Part shown: positions 23,097 to 34,990 of the stretch, in pieces | How positions within the stretch are numbered: the stretch's first letter is position 1 | How the letters are laid out: the number at the start of each line of letters is the position of its first letter | Assembly: GCA_033439685.1 (NCBI GenBank) | Contig: JAUEDM010000002.1 | Span: 5,580,001 to 5,644,000, forward strand | Reading direction: 5' to 3' | DNA from: Apodospora peruviana | Lineage: Eukaryota > Ascomycota > Sordariomycetes > Sordariales > Lasiosphaeriaceae | Length of the DNA stretch: 64,000 nucleotides | The notes under the pieces: generated by a model | The model's database searches: none | What the model saw: only the letters and a program-made list of their open reading frames with translations | What the model was told of the DNA's origin: nothing | Translations under genes and position numbers: made by a program

Positions 23097-25026
23097 CAAC
23101 AAGGGGTAAGAAAAGCCACAGACACCTGACAAGCTTCAGCTCTTCCCCAATTCGACTTCTTCTTTTTCCAATACATTAAACAATATTCCTGAACATAGCC
23201 ACCAGCCACATTTATGAGCCAAAAAACCCCCAGGAGATTTAATCACGATGATTCCCACACCCAAATCCTGAATTCAGTTTGACCCCTCCACCATGGGATT
23301 TTGACGTTAAGACTACCGATCTTCCAGGTTGGGCTGGCGTATCAAAAAGCCGCCGGCGGGATGAACGGACGCAGGGGTAGGGTACAGTACCGCACAGGCG
23401 GCGGCCTTTGTCGACACATCATATTTCTCCTTGGGAGGCGTATTTTGTATCTACCTTATCCAATTACTAGTATTAATCGCCCGACCGACCAAGTCGCGTC
23501 ACTCAGATCACGTGAGATTGGGGGGGCGGCGTACATGTCTCTTTCTAGCACTTCCAGTTACATCTCTACCAGGATTCGAAACTTACTAGACAGAGGGGTT
23601 GCCGCTGACGAGATCGAAATCTATTCCTGACTAGGTACAGTCGAACAACAGGTTATGTATTAGAGCCTGAGATTTGGTGTGTGTGTTTTTGTTCAGCATA
23701 GTCCTTGCTGACTGGAGTGATCCCATTTAGGTTTTTGAATCCCGGCAGAAGCGTAGTTGCCCACTTGGAAATCAAAGGCTTGTTCTTGTTTGTGTTAGTT
23801 AACCAGTGCTGGAGAACAAATACCATGCCTCCTCTACCTCCACCGCAGCAATCATGGCTCTCTGCTTAGATCGGATGAAATTGGGAGGCTGGTTGTTTTT
23901 TCTCGCTCGAGGTACGGATAGGATAGCTCATCCGGGTTGTCAGGCATCGCCGTCCTTTGACCACCTTATTTTGGATGTCGTTTTGATTATTTTCGCCGAA
24001 AATCTTGCCAAGCTATCAAGTTTTTCAACCTGACCGATAGACAGCATCCCCGAATTTGCCAAGCCCAAGTCCATGGTCACGGACCGGGCGTAGTAATGTG
24101 CGATGTGTGTGGTGGTAACGTCCCTCGCCGCGTAAATCTGACCTCCGGGAACTCGAAAGGGAAACAGGCGTGTCGGTGTTGAGGTCCTGCAGTCAATGAG
24201 TAAAACAGGTAGCTAAGGTAGTCATCTTCCGTGAGTCCGAACACCCACATAGCCAGCTAGGAATCAGTCAAGTGTATGATTTGTGCGTACGAATCGGTGC
24301 AACACCGCCGACTTGGCACTAATTCGACAAGTTGATGTGATCGACACCACAAAGAAGAAGAGACAACCACTGGCGCGGAACGGAGAATAAAAGAACGAGG
24401 CGTTGCATTCCCGCACCAACTTGGCAACCAGAGCCAAGAGCGGCTCCTCAATCCTCATATATAAGTGATATGAGAGACCCTAGCAGCATTTTGCCATGTG
24501 CCCACCTGAGCAAGCACACACGCACAATAAACTCGGTCTTAAGGTGGGAAGACAGGGGGATGATAAGCAACGTCGGCAAAAGCTTTTGAGGTCGACTATA
24601 TACGCGTATATATTACCCGGCAGCTTTTGTGTGGGGGAGCCAATCAACTTGGTCCGGGGTAACAGCTTCGTTGGATATGCAAGTGAAACGCGCCAATCGT
24701 AAGGCGAGAAGTCGTGAAAATTCCCCGAATCATATATGGCAGTTTTTGGGCTGCTTGTGTAAGTGGCGGCACCCCCTTGTTTATATGGGCTACTACCCTT
24801 GGGAATGACCACGTCTCCTCCCTTTATTTGGGTTTCCCCACCAATATCAGTCTCTGCTCCTCACGACCGAGCCTCCCTCCCAGCTGGGATGCCTGAGGAT
24901 ATATTTGAAAGAGACGGTGTGGTGGTAGGGTGGAAAGGAGTCCTTCCCAGCAAAATCTCGGCAGTTGGTCCTCGTCGACTCTGGACAGCTCGGTATAATT
25001 GGGTTTGGGGATTTCCATAGTCAGCG

Positions 25027-25033
25027 TATAAAA
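25027..25033 (+). promoter_or_regulatory. TATA box of the xylanase gene
   Basis: TATAAAA lies 165 bp upstream of the xylanase ATG, a typical position for a strongly inducible fungal hydrolase gene. Confidence 0.55.
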
Positions 25034-25191
25034 GGGGTCATGCTATATACTTGTCCAAGATGAGGTCCCACTGTGCCCTACCAGCGAGACAGCGGACATT
25101 GAACAGGCCCAGGACCCCGGAGTTTTAAATCGTTGAGATTAATCAGTGCCAGCCGTCGACGCACAATAAAATCTCAACCATTACCCCCACG

Positions 25192-25937
25192 ATGGTGTCT
25201 TTCACCACGCTCCTTTTGGGCCTATCCGCCGCCGTCGGAGGTCTTTCGGCTCCTGCTGCGAACTACTTTTGGTCATCCTGGACAGACGGCAAGGCCAAGA
25301 TCACACAGAAGAATGGAGCCGAGGGAATGTTTAGCGTGAAGTGGTCAGGGGACAAGGGAAACTTTGTGATTGGAAAGGGCTGGCAAACTGGAGGCAACAG
25401 GTAAATTATAAAACACGTCCCCATTTTCCCTACGTTGTGTTAGGCCCCCATTACAAATCAAACAGCAGTTGACACAGACAAAACAGAGAGGTGGTCTACT
25501 CGGGAACCTTTAACCCAGTAGGCAACGGGTACCTCGCCGTGTACGGCTGGACCACGAACCCGCTCGTCGAGTACTACATCATCGAGGCGCACGGAACCCA
25601 CCACCCGTCGGACAACCCAGAGGCGAAGTTGAAGGGCAACGTGACGTCGGACGGGGGCGTGTACGAGCTCATGACCAAGAAGCGCGTCAACAAGCCGTCG
25701 ATCCAGGGTACCGCTACCTTCGACCAGTACTGGTCCATCCGCACGACCAACCGCGTCGGCGGCACCGTCACGACGGGCAACCACTTCAAGGCGTGGGAGG
25801 CTGCCGGCCTCAAGATGGGGAGACAGAACTACATGATTGTTGCCATCGAGGGCCAGGACAGCAGCGGAGAGGCGACTGTAACGGTTGGTGTACCGCCGGC
25901 TCCGACGGCCACGGAGCCGGCCGCCACCGCTGCTTAG
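25192..25937 (+). CDS. Secreted endo-1,4-beta-xylanase, GH11
   Basis: Cleaves internal beta-1,4 bonds of plant xylan outside the cell. Exons 25192..25400 and 25487..25937 (86-bp intron, phase 2), 219 aa. Signal peptide at residues 1-20 ends at a GLSA-PAAN cleavage region. The GH11 jelly roll is recognisable from NYFWSSWTDG and GWQTGGNREVVYSGTF. The nucleophile is about E98 in NPLVEYYI and the acid/base about E191 in MIVAIEGQ; both are present. A short Pro/Thr/Ala tail follows, with no cellulose-binding module. Length is normal for GH11. It stands alone, not in a cell-wall-degrading cluster. Confidence 0.95.
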
Positions 25938-26514
25938 GGATGGTGTCTTTTGCTCTGCTTTCATATTCCCTTGATGCTCATCTCTTACCTATAAGTAGTA
26001 GCACCTGTATTAGGTTTATTTACCTGTCAGTTACCAGCCACATTGCGTTCTCAAGGCACTTGAAGCCCTTGAAGGTCTTCAAACATGGCATCAACTTTGT
26101 GTATATACGACGGTAAATCTGACTCACACTCAGAGCTCATGGTATTTGCCTACGGAACCATCATCTGAGTTGATGCTCTCAGATCGTGTTTGATTGGATT
26201 ACCCAACACGCTTCATTCCGAAGACCCAACAGCCAGTTGATTACCAGTTCAAGTTTGGAAAGGCCATCATTGCACTCCTCATGAATAATGATCAATAGGT
26301 ACGTCATATGAAAACGACATGTAATTTCCTTCGTCCTGTCCGGAAACTGTAATCTCGTTTACTATAATGAACCCCCCCCCCCCCTCAGTGGGAATACAAA
26401 CCCATACCACAGAAGACGCCAGCCAATCTAATCAAACCACACAGAACCACAACTTGAACCAAATCCATTTTCATTTTAACGGCCTATAACTCCCATCCCG
26501 GCTCGTTAAGGGAA
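25938..26514. other. Convergent intergenic region
   Basis: Spacer holding the 3' UTRs of the xylanase and pICln genes and a 13-base poly-C tract (26372-26384). Nothing else seen. Confidence 0.5.
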
Positions 26515-27490
26515 TCAGTCTATCCGCACCCGCTTATTCTCCCCCTCCTCACCAGCTCCATGACCATTGGCACCGCCGGTTACCGCTTCCTCCTCCTCAT
26601 CGCGACCGTGGACAGCGCCAGCACCGTCCCCCAGCTCTCCGCTCACACCACCATCGTCCTCCCCACCAATCCAGTTCCCATCCGCGTCGAAATACTCGTG
26701 AACATTCTCCGCGGTAATCCACCCCGAGCTGCCCGGCAACGGGGGCGGTAGTCCGCCGTCGCTAGCACCGACGTACACGCTCTCGAGGCCCTCGACGGGC
26801 TGGTGATCTCCCTCGAAGATGATTCTGTCCTCGTCGTCGTCGTCGTCGTCCTGGTCGGCCGGGTCCGGGTTGAGGTTGGAGCACTCCGAGATGGCCCGGA
26901 ACAGCTTCGTCGTCTCTGAGGCTCCTTCTTCTTCTCCTTCCTTTGCAGTAGATGTTGGTGGGATCAGGGTAAGCTCGACGACCTCAAAATCATCACCACC
27001 GTTGCCGTCATCGGACAGCTCCAGTTGGAGGTAAACGGACTTGTATGTGCCGCCGATGGTCTTGATCGCATGTATACTAATAAGCGGGTAGGGAATCGAG
27101 AGGCCTGTCTCGGCGGCTGGGCAGAAGATTGTGAATGTTCTTTGTGCCAGAAGCGTTAGCAGACGTAAGTCAGAGAACAGGAGAGAGAGGGGGGTGCAAA
27201 ACAACGTACTGCGAATTGACAAACAGGTCGACCTTTTGCTCAACATTCTCATCGGCGGTGCCGTTCAGCGCACTGCCTTCCGGGCCTGTCGGGTCTGACG
27301 CAAGGTCGGCTGGGAAGAAGGGTAGGCCGCTGCCCCGCTGCGACTTGGGGATCCAGGCCTTTGCGCCGGCGGCGTGGTAGTAGAGGATCGGCTTACCGTC
27401 GAAGAAACTCTCGGGGGTTTTGGACTGGTGCTCGGCGAGCGGCGTGAAGTCGCCGAGAGGAGGTGGTGATCGGATCCTGGTTGGCATCAT
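26515..27490 (-). CDS. pICln-like protein (methylosome/Sm assembly, Voldacs family)
   Basis: 301 aa from complement(26515..27139, 27210..27490); the 70-bp intron has a CTAAC branch site and an AAG acceptor. The N-terminal PH-like pICln domain covers about residues 25-140 (the strand pattern LFVNSQTFTIFCP, GLSIPYPLISIHAI and YLQLEL is characteristic). An acidic stretch (DQDDDDDDEDRIIF) precedes a region around GLESVYVGASDG and an EYFDADGNW motif; the C-terminus is Gly/Asp/Glu-rich. Family members are cytosolic chaperones that present Sm proteins to the PRMT5 methylosome before snRNP assembly. Divergent from the next gene across 485 bp. Confidence 0.8.
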
Positions 27491-27975
27491 CTTGACTGGT
27501 TTGCTCGGGTCAGGTTGATGTTTTCTGTCGACTTTCGGCTAGTTTGTTGTTGGTTGGTTGCGCAGCGCAAACAGGAGCAGGAGCGGCGCCAGGCGGGAGC
27601 TTTAAAGTTTTAGTGGGGATAAAGTTCTTATCAGCTTATCGTCGAGGCTTCTGCCTGCCGGGGTGGTCGGCCGCGGGGTCTGACCCTTGCTGCATTGCCG
27701 GTGGCGGGGAACTGGTCTGGACCCGCGCAGTCGTCACCGTCAACAAACACTGGAGCTTTCATCTGATGACAACTGATACTGTTGTGGAGATTTACAGTTG
27801 TTGGGCTTCTGTTGAATTATTTTAAACATATAGACCTGAAATACGTCCTTTGATTGTCAGAGTCCGGTCTAAGCCACCAACTCTTCCTTTCTCCTGCTCC
27901 AGGACAACCAGGCATTTTCCTGCGCCCGCAACTTCAACACCCAAAATCGAATAAAACACCATATCATAACCCAAA
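27491..27975. promoter_or_regulatory. Divergent promoter region, pICln and unknown gene
   Basis: 485 bp between two divergent starts, holding both promoters. No specific element recognised. Confidence 0.4.
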
Positions 27976-28690
27976 ATGCACGATAACCGTAAGCAACCTC
28001 CAACCCCGCCATATCCATATGCTCGCACTAACTCAATCCGCAGGCACGCACCCGCTCCTAGAGCAAGTCCCGCTGACCGTGTCGCCCTTCGTCAAACTAC
28101 CAACGGCCACCACTCTACCGTACACATACAAGACGATGCCCAACTCTCTGCCGCCTTCCGCCGTAGGAATCACAGCCACATCCGACGCTGCCGACGGGGT
28201 AACTCAGAAACCAAAGTACGTCATCTCGCAGACCGGCCACGCCGCCCACCCGGACGACATCATGGCGTCGTGCCGCGCGCTCCAGGCGCACATCGCCAAG
28301 CTCCAGGCCGACGCCGAGGTGGAGCTGCGAGCTCTGGACCAGCGGATACGCGCGCGCGAGCTGGCAGAGAAGCGCAAGCTTGCGCCGGGCTGGCTGGATA
28401 GCGACGCGCGCCTGCTGGAGCCGGAGAGGAAGAATACTGTGCCAAACGTGTCGGAGGCGCCGACTGACGCCGAGGTGCATGGGGTTAGCATGGTACCAAG
28501 TCAGATTCACTTTTCTGATGGAGGCGGTGGCTCGGGATATGGTGGTTATCATGGGCATCATCATGGTCAGGGGGACAATGGTCATCATGGTCATGGCCAC
28601 CCTGGGGGTGTGAGCGAGATGGCGGTTCCGGATGAGGGCGAGGAGCTTGATCGGGCTTTTGGTGGGCTCGGTTTGGGGCAGAGGACATGA
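27976..28690 (+). CDS. Conserved-looking protein with short coil and His/Gly-rich segment, unrecognised
   Basis: 219 aa from exons 27976..27988 and 28044..28690; exon 1 holds only MHDN plus one base, and the 55-bp intron has an ACTAAC branch site. A central part (about residues 85-145; PKYVISQTGHAAHPDDIM then an Ala/Leu/Glu/Arg-rich helix with LDQRIRARELAEKRKLAPGWLD) looks like a conserved domain with a short coiled coil. A His/Gly-rich stretch (GYHGHHHGQGDNGHHGHGH) follows, possibly metal-binding. The C-terminus has an acidic EGEELDRAFGGLGL motif. No signal peptide or TM. The family is not recognised; the splice model and composition support a real gene. Confidence 0.65.
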
Positions 28691-29199
28691 TAGCTACCGC
28701 AGGACTGGTTTGAGGTTCTGCTATGGAATAAACATTGCCTGCCGCTCTAGTTCTACATCGTCAAGATGTGTGTTGAGCGACAGGGGCTTCCGATGGTACT
28801 ATCTACGGGGCAGAAGAATCTATACCAGCTCACGTGTTGCCATGAAAATTGTATTCTATCAACAAGTGCTTTTCAAAGCATTTTGAGTGATTATGACGAT
28901 CCGCAGATGTTCACTTCACAAAATTGCCCATAACCACGAACTAGGAATCTTGGATCGTGAAATGGCTTCAAGTGCTCGTGCGAACCACAGTGGCCAGCAA
29001 CTGATGCACAGTGCACAAGCTCCAAAAATCGCCCCACACCCCATACCAGCCTCGCAAGGTTCCCGCCTGCATTGTAGTGCAGCTCTCGTCAACCAGTGCC
29101 GCCAAAATTTCACGATTGATCAACCTCTCCAACCTCACCGCCTTCTTTCACCCCCAGACACCATCCTCCGTACTCAACACAGTCAAAATAACATCCAAA
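28691..29199. other. Intergenic region
   Basis: About 500 bp between two rightward genes. The reading frame of the next gene stays open upstream of its ATG but contains no earlier ATG, so this is taken as 5' UTR and promoter. Confidence 0.5.
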
Positions 29200-30789
29200 A
29201 TGCCGCCCCCAAAGCGCATGACCGCCAACCCGGTCAAACCGGCCCGCTACTTCCCCGGGAAGCCCGCCGCGCCCGAATTGTCGTCCGAATCCGAAGGCGA
29301 GGACGGCAGCGATCAGGAGGACGAAGCCACTACCAAGAATAAACCACAGCGCAAGATCGCTCCGCCGCCGAAATTCAAGAGCGCAGCACCAAGTGGACCA
29401 GGCAAGGTCATTAGTAGGGGCGATAACGCGAAAATCAATCTCAAGGGGGCGTTACTTGACGACGAGGAAGAAGAAAAGAAGAAGAAGCGAGCTGCGCAGG
29501 CGGCGCGCATTGCTGCCGAACTTAAAGCAAAAGAGGAGGGGTTTGTCACGGAAGATGAGGAGGAATTGGAGTCAGGATCGGGGAGTGAAGAAGAGGAGTC
29601 AAGTTCCGAAGAGGAAGAGGAGGAGGAGGAAGAGGAAGCGCCGAGGAGGTTAATGATGCGGCCGAAATTTATTCCCAAGAGCGCTCGCACAGGCACAAAC
29701 CAGAAATCGACCACCGCAGAAGAGCAAGAAGAAGTAGCAGCCGCCGCCGCAGAAAAGGAAGAGGAAGCGCGCCGTAAGGCGGCAGACGAGATGGTTGAGG
29801 AGCAGATCAAGAAGGACATTGCCGCGCGCGCGGCAGGGAAAAAACATTGGGACGATGATACGGATCCTGAAGAGGATGTAATTGATGATACCGACGATAT
29901 TGACCCCGAAGCCGAGTACGCGGCCTGGAAATTGCGGGAACTGAAGAGGATACGTCGCGAGAGGGAGGCGATTGAAGCGAAAGAGAAGGAGCTGGCAGAA
30001 ATTGAGCGCCGCCGGAACCTGACCGAGGATGAACGGAGGGCCGAGGACGAGGCGCATATTGCTCAACAAAAAGAGGAGAAGGAGGGACGCGGCAAGATGG
30101 GGTATATGCAGAAATATTTTCATAAGGGCGCGTTTTATCAGGAGGAGAGTAAAGAGTTGGGACTTGATCGGAGAGATATCATGGGCGCGACGTTTGCTGA
30201 CGATGTGAGGAATCGGGAGATTTTGCCCAAGGCGCTGCAGTTGCGGGATATGACTAAGCTCGGGAAGAAGGGGGCTACTAAGTATAGAGACTTAAAGAGT
30301 GAGGATACCGGGTCCTGGGGAGGCATGCAGGGACGCAGACGGGAGTGGGGAGATGATAGGTTTGGTTTTGGGGGGGTGACTGACGAGCGGTTTCAACCTG
30401 ATCGTGATCGGGACAGAGGAGGATATAGGGGAGAAGATGATAGTGGTCCCAAGGGGTCGAATGCGATACCACTGGGTGATCGCAAGCCTAGGGATGCGCC
30501 TCAGGGTCCGAGGGGTGGCGAAGATCGATATCGTCGTGACCGCGAAGGCGGGGATAGCAGAGATTCGAGGGATAGGTATGATGATCGAGACAGAGTGAGG
30601 GATAGGGACAGGAGGAGGGACGATGACAGACGGCAACGGTCGCCGTCCCGGTCCCGGTCTCCAAGGCGTGACTCGGGTGGGAGAGATCGGCGGAAACGGT
30701 CGCCGTCGTCTCCTCGCGAGCGCGATAGGGATAGCAGGGATAGGAGGTATGATGGCGGAGAGAAGCGGCGAAGAGTTGATACTAGGTAG
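29200..30789 (+). CDS. MFAP1-like spliceosomal protein
   Basis: 529-aa single-exon gene. The MFAP1 domain is clear in the middle: charged Glu/Lys coils, then WKLRELKRIRREREA, RRNLTEDERRAEDEAH, GYMQKYFHKGAFYQ and TKLGKKGATKYRDL, all typical of Micro-fibrillar-associated protein 1. Despite its name this is a nuclear protein of the pre-catalytic spliceosome (B complex). The N-terminal half is highly acidic, with Ser/Glu and Glu runs; the C-terminal ~130 residues are RD/RS-rich, ending in a basic tail. The start was set at the first ATG of the frame. Intronless, unlike most genes here. Confidence 0.9.
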   Translation: MPPPKRMTANPVKPARYFPGKPAAPELSSESEGEDGSDQEDEATTKNKPQRKIAPPPKFKSAAPSGPGKVISRGDNAKINLKGALLDDEEEEKKKKRAAQAARIAAELKAKEEGFVTEDEEELESGSGSEEEESSSEEEEEEEEEEAPRRLMMRPKFIPKSARTGTNQKSTTAEEQEEVAAAAAEKEEEARRKAADEMVEEQIKKDIAARAAGKKHWDDDTDPEEDVIDDTDDIDPEAEYAAWKLRELKRIRREREAIEAKEKELAEIERRRNLTEDERRAEDEAHIAQQKEEKEGRGKMGYMQKYFHKGAFYQEESKELGLDRRDIMGATFADDVRNREILPKALQLRDMTKLGKKGATKYRDLKSEDTGSWGGMQGRRREWGDDRFGFGGVTDERFQPDRDRDRGGYRGEDDSGPKGSNAIPLGDRKPRDAPQGPRGGEDRYRRDREGGDSRDSRDRYDDRDRVRDRDRRRDDDRRQRSPSRSRSPRRDSGGRDRRKRSPSSPRERDRDSRDRRYDGGEKRRRVDTR

Positions 30790-31073
30790 ATGCTGCTCTG
30801 CCTAGAGGTGGTAGATTGAAATCTGCTAGTCGGACATGACATTTCCCTGTTACAGTACAGCCGAACAAGATACCACAGCAGTCACAACAGCTTCAACTTC
30901 TACACTTGTTGACGAACGATTGTCACCGTGGCTGCCGGGCCTGTCAAAGGCACTCTCCATTATCCATTCAAGCCTTCTTGAATACAAATACGCATGCCGT
31001 AAAAGTGATCAGACAGAAAAAGAGCCCTAGGCTGATCCGGTATATATACAGAAACACATAATCATCGCCATCA

Positions 31074-33183
31074 TCAAATCTTTATTATCTCCACCCTCGC
31101 CCTCTCAAAGACCTTGTGCGCCTGCACCTCATTCGGATCCGCGTCCGGCGACGTAGACGGCTTCGGCGGATACAGCGTCATCTTGGCATACGTCCCTGCG
31201 CCTCTCCGTTTGGACAGATAACCGGGGTTGATGACGAGGACGCTTTCTACAACCTATAACACGAAAACAATGTCAGCACCTTTACACCCAAAAACACTAC
31301 ATTGGATTAGTACATACCCTTGCAAAAGCCGGCAACGCACTCGGCAATACCAAAACATCAGGCCTGATGCCCACCATCTCGCCCAGCTTCAAATAACTCA
31401 CGTCAAGCATCGCACCAGGCGGAACTCCACTTCCAGCACCAGTCTTGGGCAATTTGTGTCTGTCCGTCGGCGGAAAAAGCGGGAAATAGTGCTTCTGCTC
31501 GACTACATATCGACACACCCTAGACAAGAGGACAGGGTCAGGCGGTTTACTCCCGCCGACCAGCTCCTCGGCGCGCAGTTCCCAGAGCACGTCCTGACTC
31601 GAAATGCCCAGCACGGTCTCGTTCATGCTCAGCGTCATCGGGTTACCGATGATCCTGACGGATTTGTGCAGGCCGAGCTCTTTTCTTGAGAAAGAGTCCT
31701 GCGGCCACGAGACGTGCTTGTCGATTACGTCGCGCACGGAGGGCACAAGTAGAACAGTGACGTGCGGGTTGGCAGCAACCAACCGGTTCAGGGCCGGCGA
31801 GATCATGTACTTGAAGACGGTCGACATTGTGGCCGTGTCGGGTTCGTAGAGCGCTTCGTCCGGTAAGTCGAAGTCGCCTGATGCGATGAGTGGGTGTTCC
31901 ATGTCGATGAACGGTCCTGTCAAGACGAGCGCGTCGGCGTAGATGTCGGCTGCTTCGTTGCAGAGCGCGCGGAGCGGCTCAAAATCGAGGTTATCGTCTG
32001 CCGTGTATGGGCCCGAGGCAAACATGATGTTCAACGGCAACGGGTCCGAGTCGGAGTCCATGGCGTCGGGGCCGCCGCGGATGCGCTGGCGATGGATCTC
32101 GAGGGCTTCCAGCGAGGAAGCTGCGTTTGGTAGCAGAGGAATGCTGAGCACTTCCTGCACTGTGAAGTCTTTCCCGGACGTGTTGATCCCCCGCAGTGCG
32201 ACGATCTGGCCGGGGAAGAAGTGGTAGCCGGCCAGTTCGGCTAGATTAAGGGGCACACGCAGACCGCCGCCCATGCGTCTGGACGTTTCGAGGACCAGGG
32301 AGGCGGCGTTGAGTTTGCCCTCGGAGGAATCGGACGCGATTCGGCCGACGGCGACGACTTCGGTGGTGCTTTGGATCGCGGCACTCCCAAATGCCGAGTC
32401 ATCGAGCTTGTGGTGTTCCATGACCAGGTGCATGAAGTCGTCTATCCGGTCGTCGAGAATCTCGGAGGCCTCGGAGAGTTTCATGGCTAGGGGTTTGTAT
32501 CCGAGTTTCTTTTGGTCGGATGCGGCGGTGAGCTTGATCCGTGGTTCGCCGAAGGGGGCGATGGGCGGCTCGGAGGGCGGGAGGTGGTCGTTGAGGGCTT
32601 CTATCACCTCGCCGGGGTTCGGTCTGTCGTTGAAGGATAATGAGCTTGTGACAAGTTAGATTGCAAACACTTGTTTTTGTAGGCTTGGGAGCAACACCTA
32701 CGGAACAACGCCCAGCGAGTTCATCTGGTCTTCCAGCTTCAGCGGCGAGCTCGCCGGCTCGGCCTTTACACGCGACACGCTCGGGGTGTCCAGCTGTCGC
32801 CTCCTTGCGGACAACTTTGCTGATCTCCCTGGCCCCGGTGTAGTCAGACCGTCCAACATGCCAAAGACGTCGGCGGTGTTTTTCGTCCCGGTCCGAGGAG
32901 TCGCGCCGACCCGTTTTTCGGGTTTGCTGTTCGCCTGGGTCCGGTTACTCCGCTCCAGAGCATCCTGCAGGTCCTGCTTGAAAGCGCGCAGTGTTGATAT
33001 CGGCGCCTTTTGCTCGTCCATGTCCATCTTGATGCAGTACGACTCCCATTTGAAGAAGAGATCCTGGACGTCGAGCTCATGGAGGCGCATGATGGACTGG
33101 AGTTCGGCGACGACGTCGGGCTGCAGCTCCTGGTTGCCCGTGCCGAAGCGCTCGTTCAGTTCGGCCACTGTATCGTCCGCCAT
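31074..33183 (-). CDS. POL12: DNA polymerase alpha subunit B (Pol12)
   Basis: Regulatory B subunit of DNA polymerase alpha-primase, which starts leading- and lagging-strand synthesis. 662 aa from complement(31074..31253, 31318..32644, 32702..33183). An N-terminal helical domain (about 1-80) is followed by a Ser/Pro-rich linker. The inactive phosphoesterase core is recognisable: FFPGQIVALRGIN (OB fold), LNIMFASGPYT, DALVLTGPFIDMEHP, TVLLVPSVRDVIDKHVSWPQ, RIIGNPMTLSMNE. The last exon supplies VINPGYLSKRRGAGTYAK, a family signature near the C-terminus. Intron 1 ends in ACAAG, another AAG acceptor. Divergent from the Sec14-like gene. Confidence 0.94.
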
Positions 33184-33807
33184 TTTGTGTGTGCTGTTGT
33201 CTCTATGAGTTGTGTGTGATCCGACCGGTATAGTTGGCGTTGTGAGAAGATGTTTTGGTTGCGATAGAGGGGTATTGACGGTCCGACGAAATCAATATTT
33301 GGTTTTGGAGACCGCCGTTCGCGGGAGGTCGGACGCGATTTGACGCGCCGCCAAATCACTTTACGCGAAATAAAGCGGGTCCCACTTGAAAGTCAATTGA
33401 AGACCCCTGTTCAATCAAGGTGGGGGTCGGAATTTTTAGTCTCTTGGCTCAGGTATCCCGGAATGGCTGCCAAACGCAATCGTTTTCGGGTTCGTGAATT
33501 TCCCGAAGGAGTGAAGGTAATTATTACGGAGCCTGAAAGGAGCTTCATTCCGCAGTTTTTTGTTGACTTCTCTCTCTTTTTCAGGACAGCTTCAATTGCT
33601 ACGTATTTTTGTAATATTCGAACCTGCCGACTGGTTGTCTCACTCTCCAACTTCGGACTCTTATCTGGTTTCCAAGACATTTTCGGTAGCTGTCTGCAAA
33701 CTTGAAGCGGTGTGAAATTTCGAGGTCCCTATCTTGAGTTCATTGCAGCAGCACTCATCCTTGTTCTCTCAACCTGATAATTGGGATCATATATATCGCC
33801 GACAACC
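33184..33807. promoter_or_regulatory. Divergent promoter region, POL12 and Sec14-like gene
   Basis: 624 bp between divergent starts. A short open frame crosses it without protein character. It contains GACGCGCC and similar GC-rich words near POL12 that recall MCB (ACGCGT) elements, but no exact match was confirmed. Confidence 0.4.
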
Positions 33808-34990
33808 ATGGCAACCGCTATATCTCAGACACCGCCTGTGGCGGCCGAAGGTGTTCAGAAGAAGCCTTCCGGTCCGCTCCGGGTGCCGCTGGCTCATCCC
33901 ACCGCCGACAGTCATCCCAAAGAAAGACCCGCTCTCACAGCCGAGCACCAAGAAAAGTACGATTGGCTTCTTTCGCAGGTCAAGGGCTACACAGAAATCA
34001 CTTCGGCCAAGGGCAGCGCGCCACTCAGCGACCACGAGAAGCAGTGGCTCACAAAGGAATGCCTGCTCCGCTATCTCCGCGCAACCAAATGGCACCAAAA
34101 GGACGCCGAGAAGCGCCTCCGCGAGACCTTGGTATGGCGGCGGGAGTATGGCGTCGAGGACCTGACGGCCGAGCACATCTCGCCCGAGAACGAAACGGGC
34201 AAACAGGTCGTTCTGGGCTTCGACAAGGAAGGCCGCGTCTGCCACTACCTCAACCCCGGTCGCCAAAACACACAGCCGTCGCCTCGGCAGGTGCAGCATC
34301 TTGTGTTTATGCTCGAGCGAGTCATCGAGCTCATGCCGGCCCAGCAAGAGACCCTGGCTCTGCTGATCAACTTCAAGCAGAGCAAGTCGCGCTCCAACAC
34401 GGCACCTGGTATCGGATTGGCGCGTGAGGTCCTGCATATCCTTCAGAGCCACTACCCCGAAAGACTGGGCAAGGCTCTCATCATTAATGGTGCGTCTTGA
34501 GGAGGGACTCATGATTACTCAAGGTGGTCTGCTAACAAAATGTACAGTGCCGTGGATCGTCAACGGCTTCTTCAAGCTCATCACCCCCTTCATCGACCCC
34601 ATGACTAGAGACAAGCTCAAGTTCAACGAGGACATGCGCCAGTACGTCCCGACGGAGCAGCTGTGGACCGAGTTCAACGGCTCGCTCGAGTTCGAGTACG
34701 ACCACTCGGTGTACTGGCCTGCTTTCATCAAGATGTGCGCCGACAGACGGGAGGCGCGCACCCAGAGGTGGATCGCCGGCGGGAAGCAGATTGGTGAATC
34801 CGAGGATTATCTGGCTGGTCATGCAGAGACGGGGATGGCGCCGCCGCCCGCAACGGCTGCGGAGGCGGCGGTGGAGAAGCCGTTGGAGTCAACGGAGCCG
34901 GCTGCTGTAGCAGAACCTGTCGTGGAAAAGAAGGCGGAGGAGGAGGTAAAGGCAGAAGCTGCGCCAACACCCACCGTCGCTGCTGCTTAA
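33808..34990 (+). CDS. Sec14-like CRAL-TRIO phosphatidylinositol transfer protein
   Basis: 374 aa from exons 33808..34489 and 34548..34990 (58-bp intron). The CRAL-TRIO N-terminal helices (CLLRYLRATKWHQKDAEKRL) and lipid-binding domain (residues about 130-275, with PGIGLAREVLHILQSHYPERL and ALIINVPWIVNGFFKLITPF) are clear. The motif FNEDMRQYVPTEQLWTEFNG followed by DHSVYWPAF points to the Pdr16/Pdr17-type subgroup, which links phosphatidylinositol supply to lipid synthesis and azole tolerance in yeast. The last ~60 residues are an Ala/Glu/Pro-rich low-complexity tail. Probably cytosolic or peripheral on membranes and lipid droplets. Confidence 0.9.

Larger units (their letters stand above)
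22134..25191. other. 3-kb gene-free region with a solo LTR
   Basis: No convincing coding frame on either strand. A 213-bp solo LTR lies at 22879-23091. The right end holds the xylanase promoter with a TATA box. The rest shows no recognised feature and may contain older transposon debris. Confidence 0.55.

Noticed and set aside
23301..23630. 109-codon frame near the solo LTR
   Set aside because: No homology or splice support; GC-rich then Ser-rich, likely chance.
29011..29199. Upstream extension of the MFAP1-like gene
   Set aside because: The open frame has no ATG before 29200 and its translation looks like 5' UTR; the protein aligns from MPPPKR on.
32698..32701. Apparent stop ending the first POL12 frame
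   Set aside because: The TAG is part of the GTAGGT donor of intron 1; splicing continues the known Pol12 sequence.
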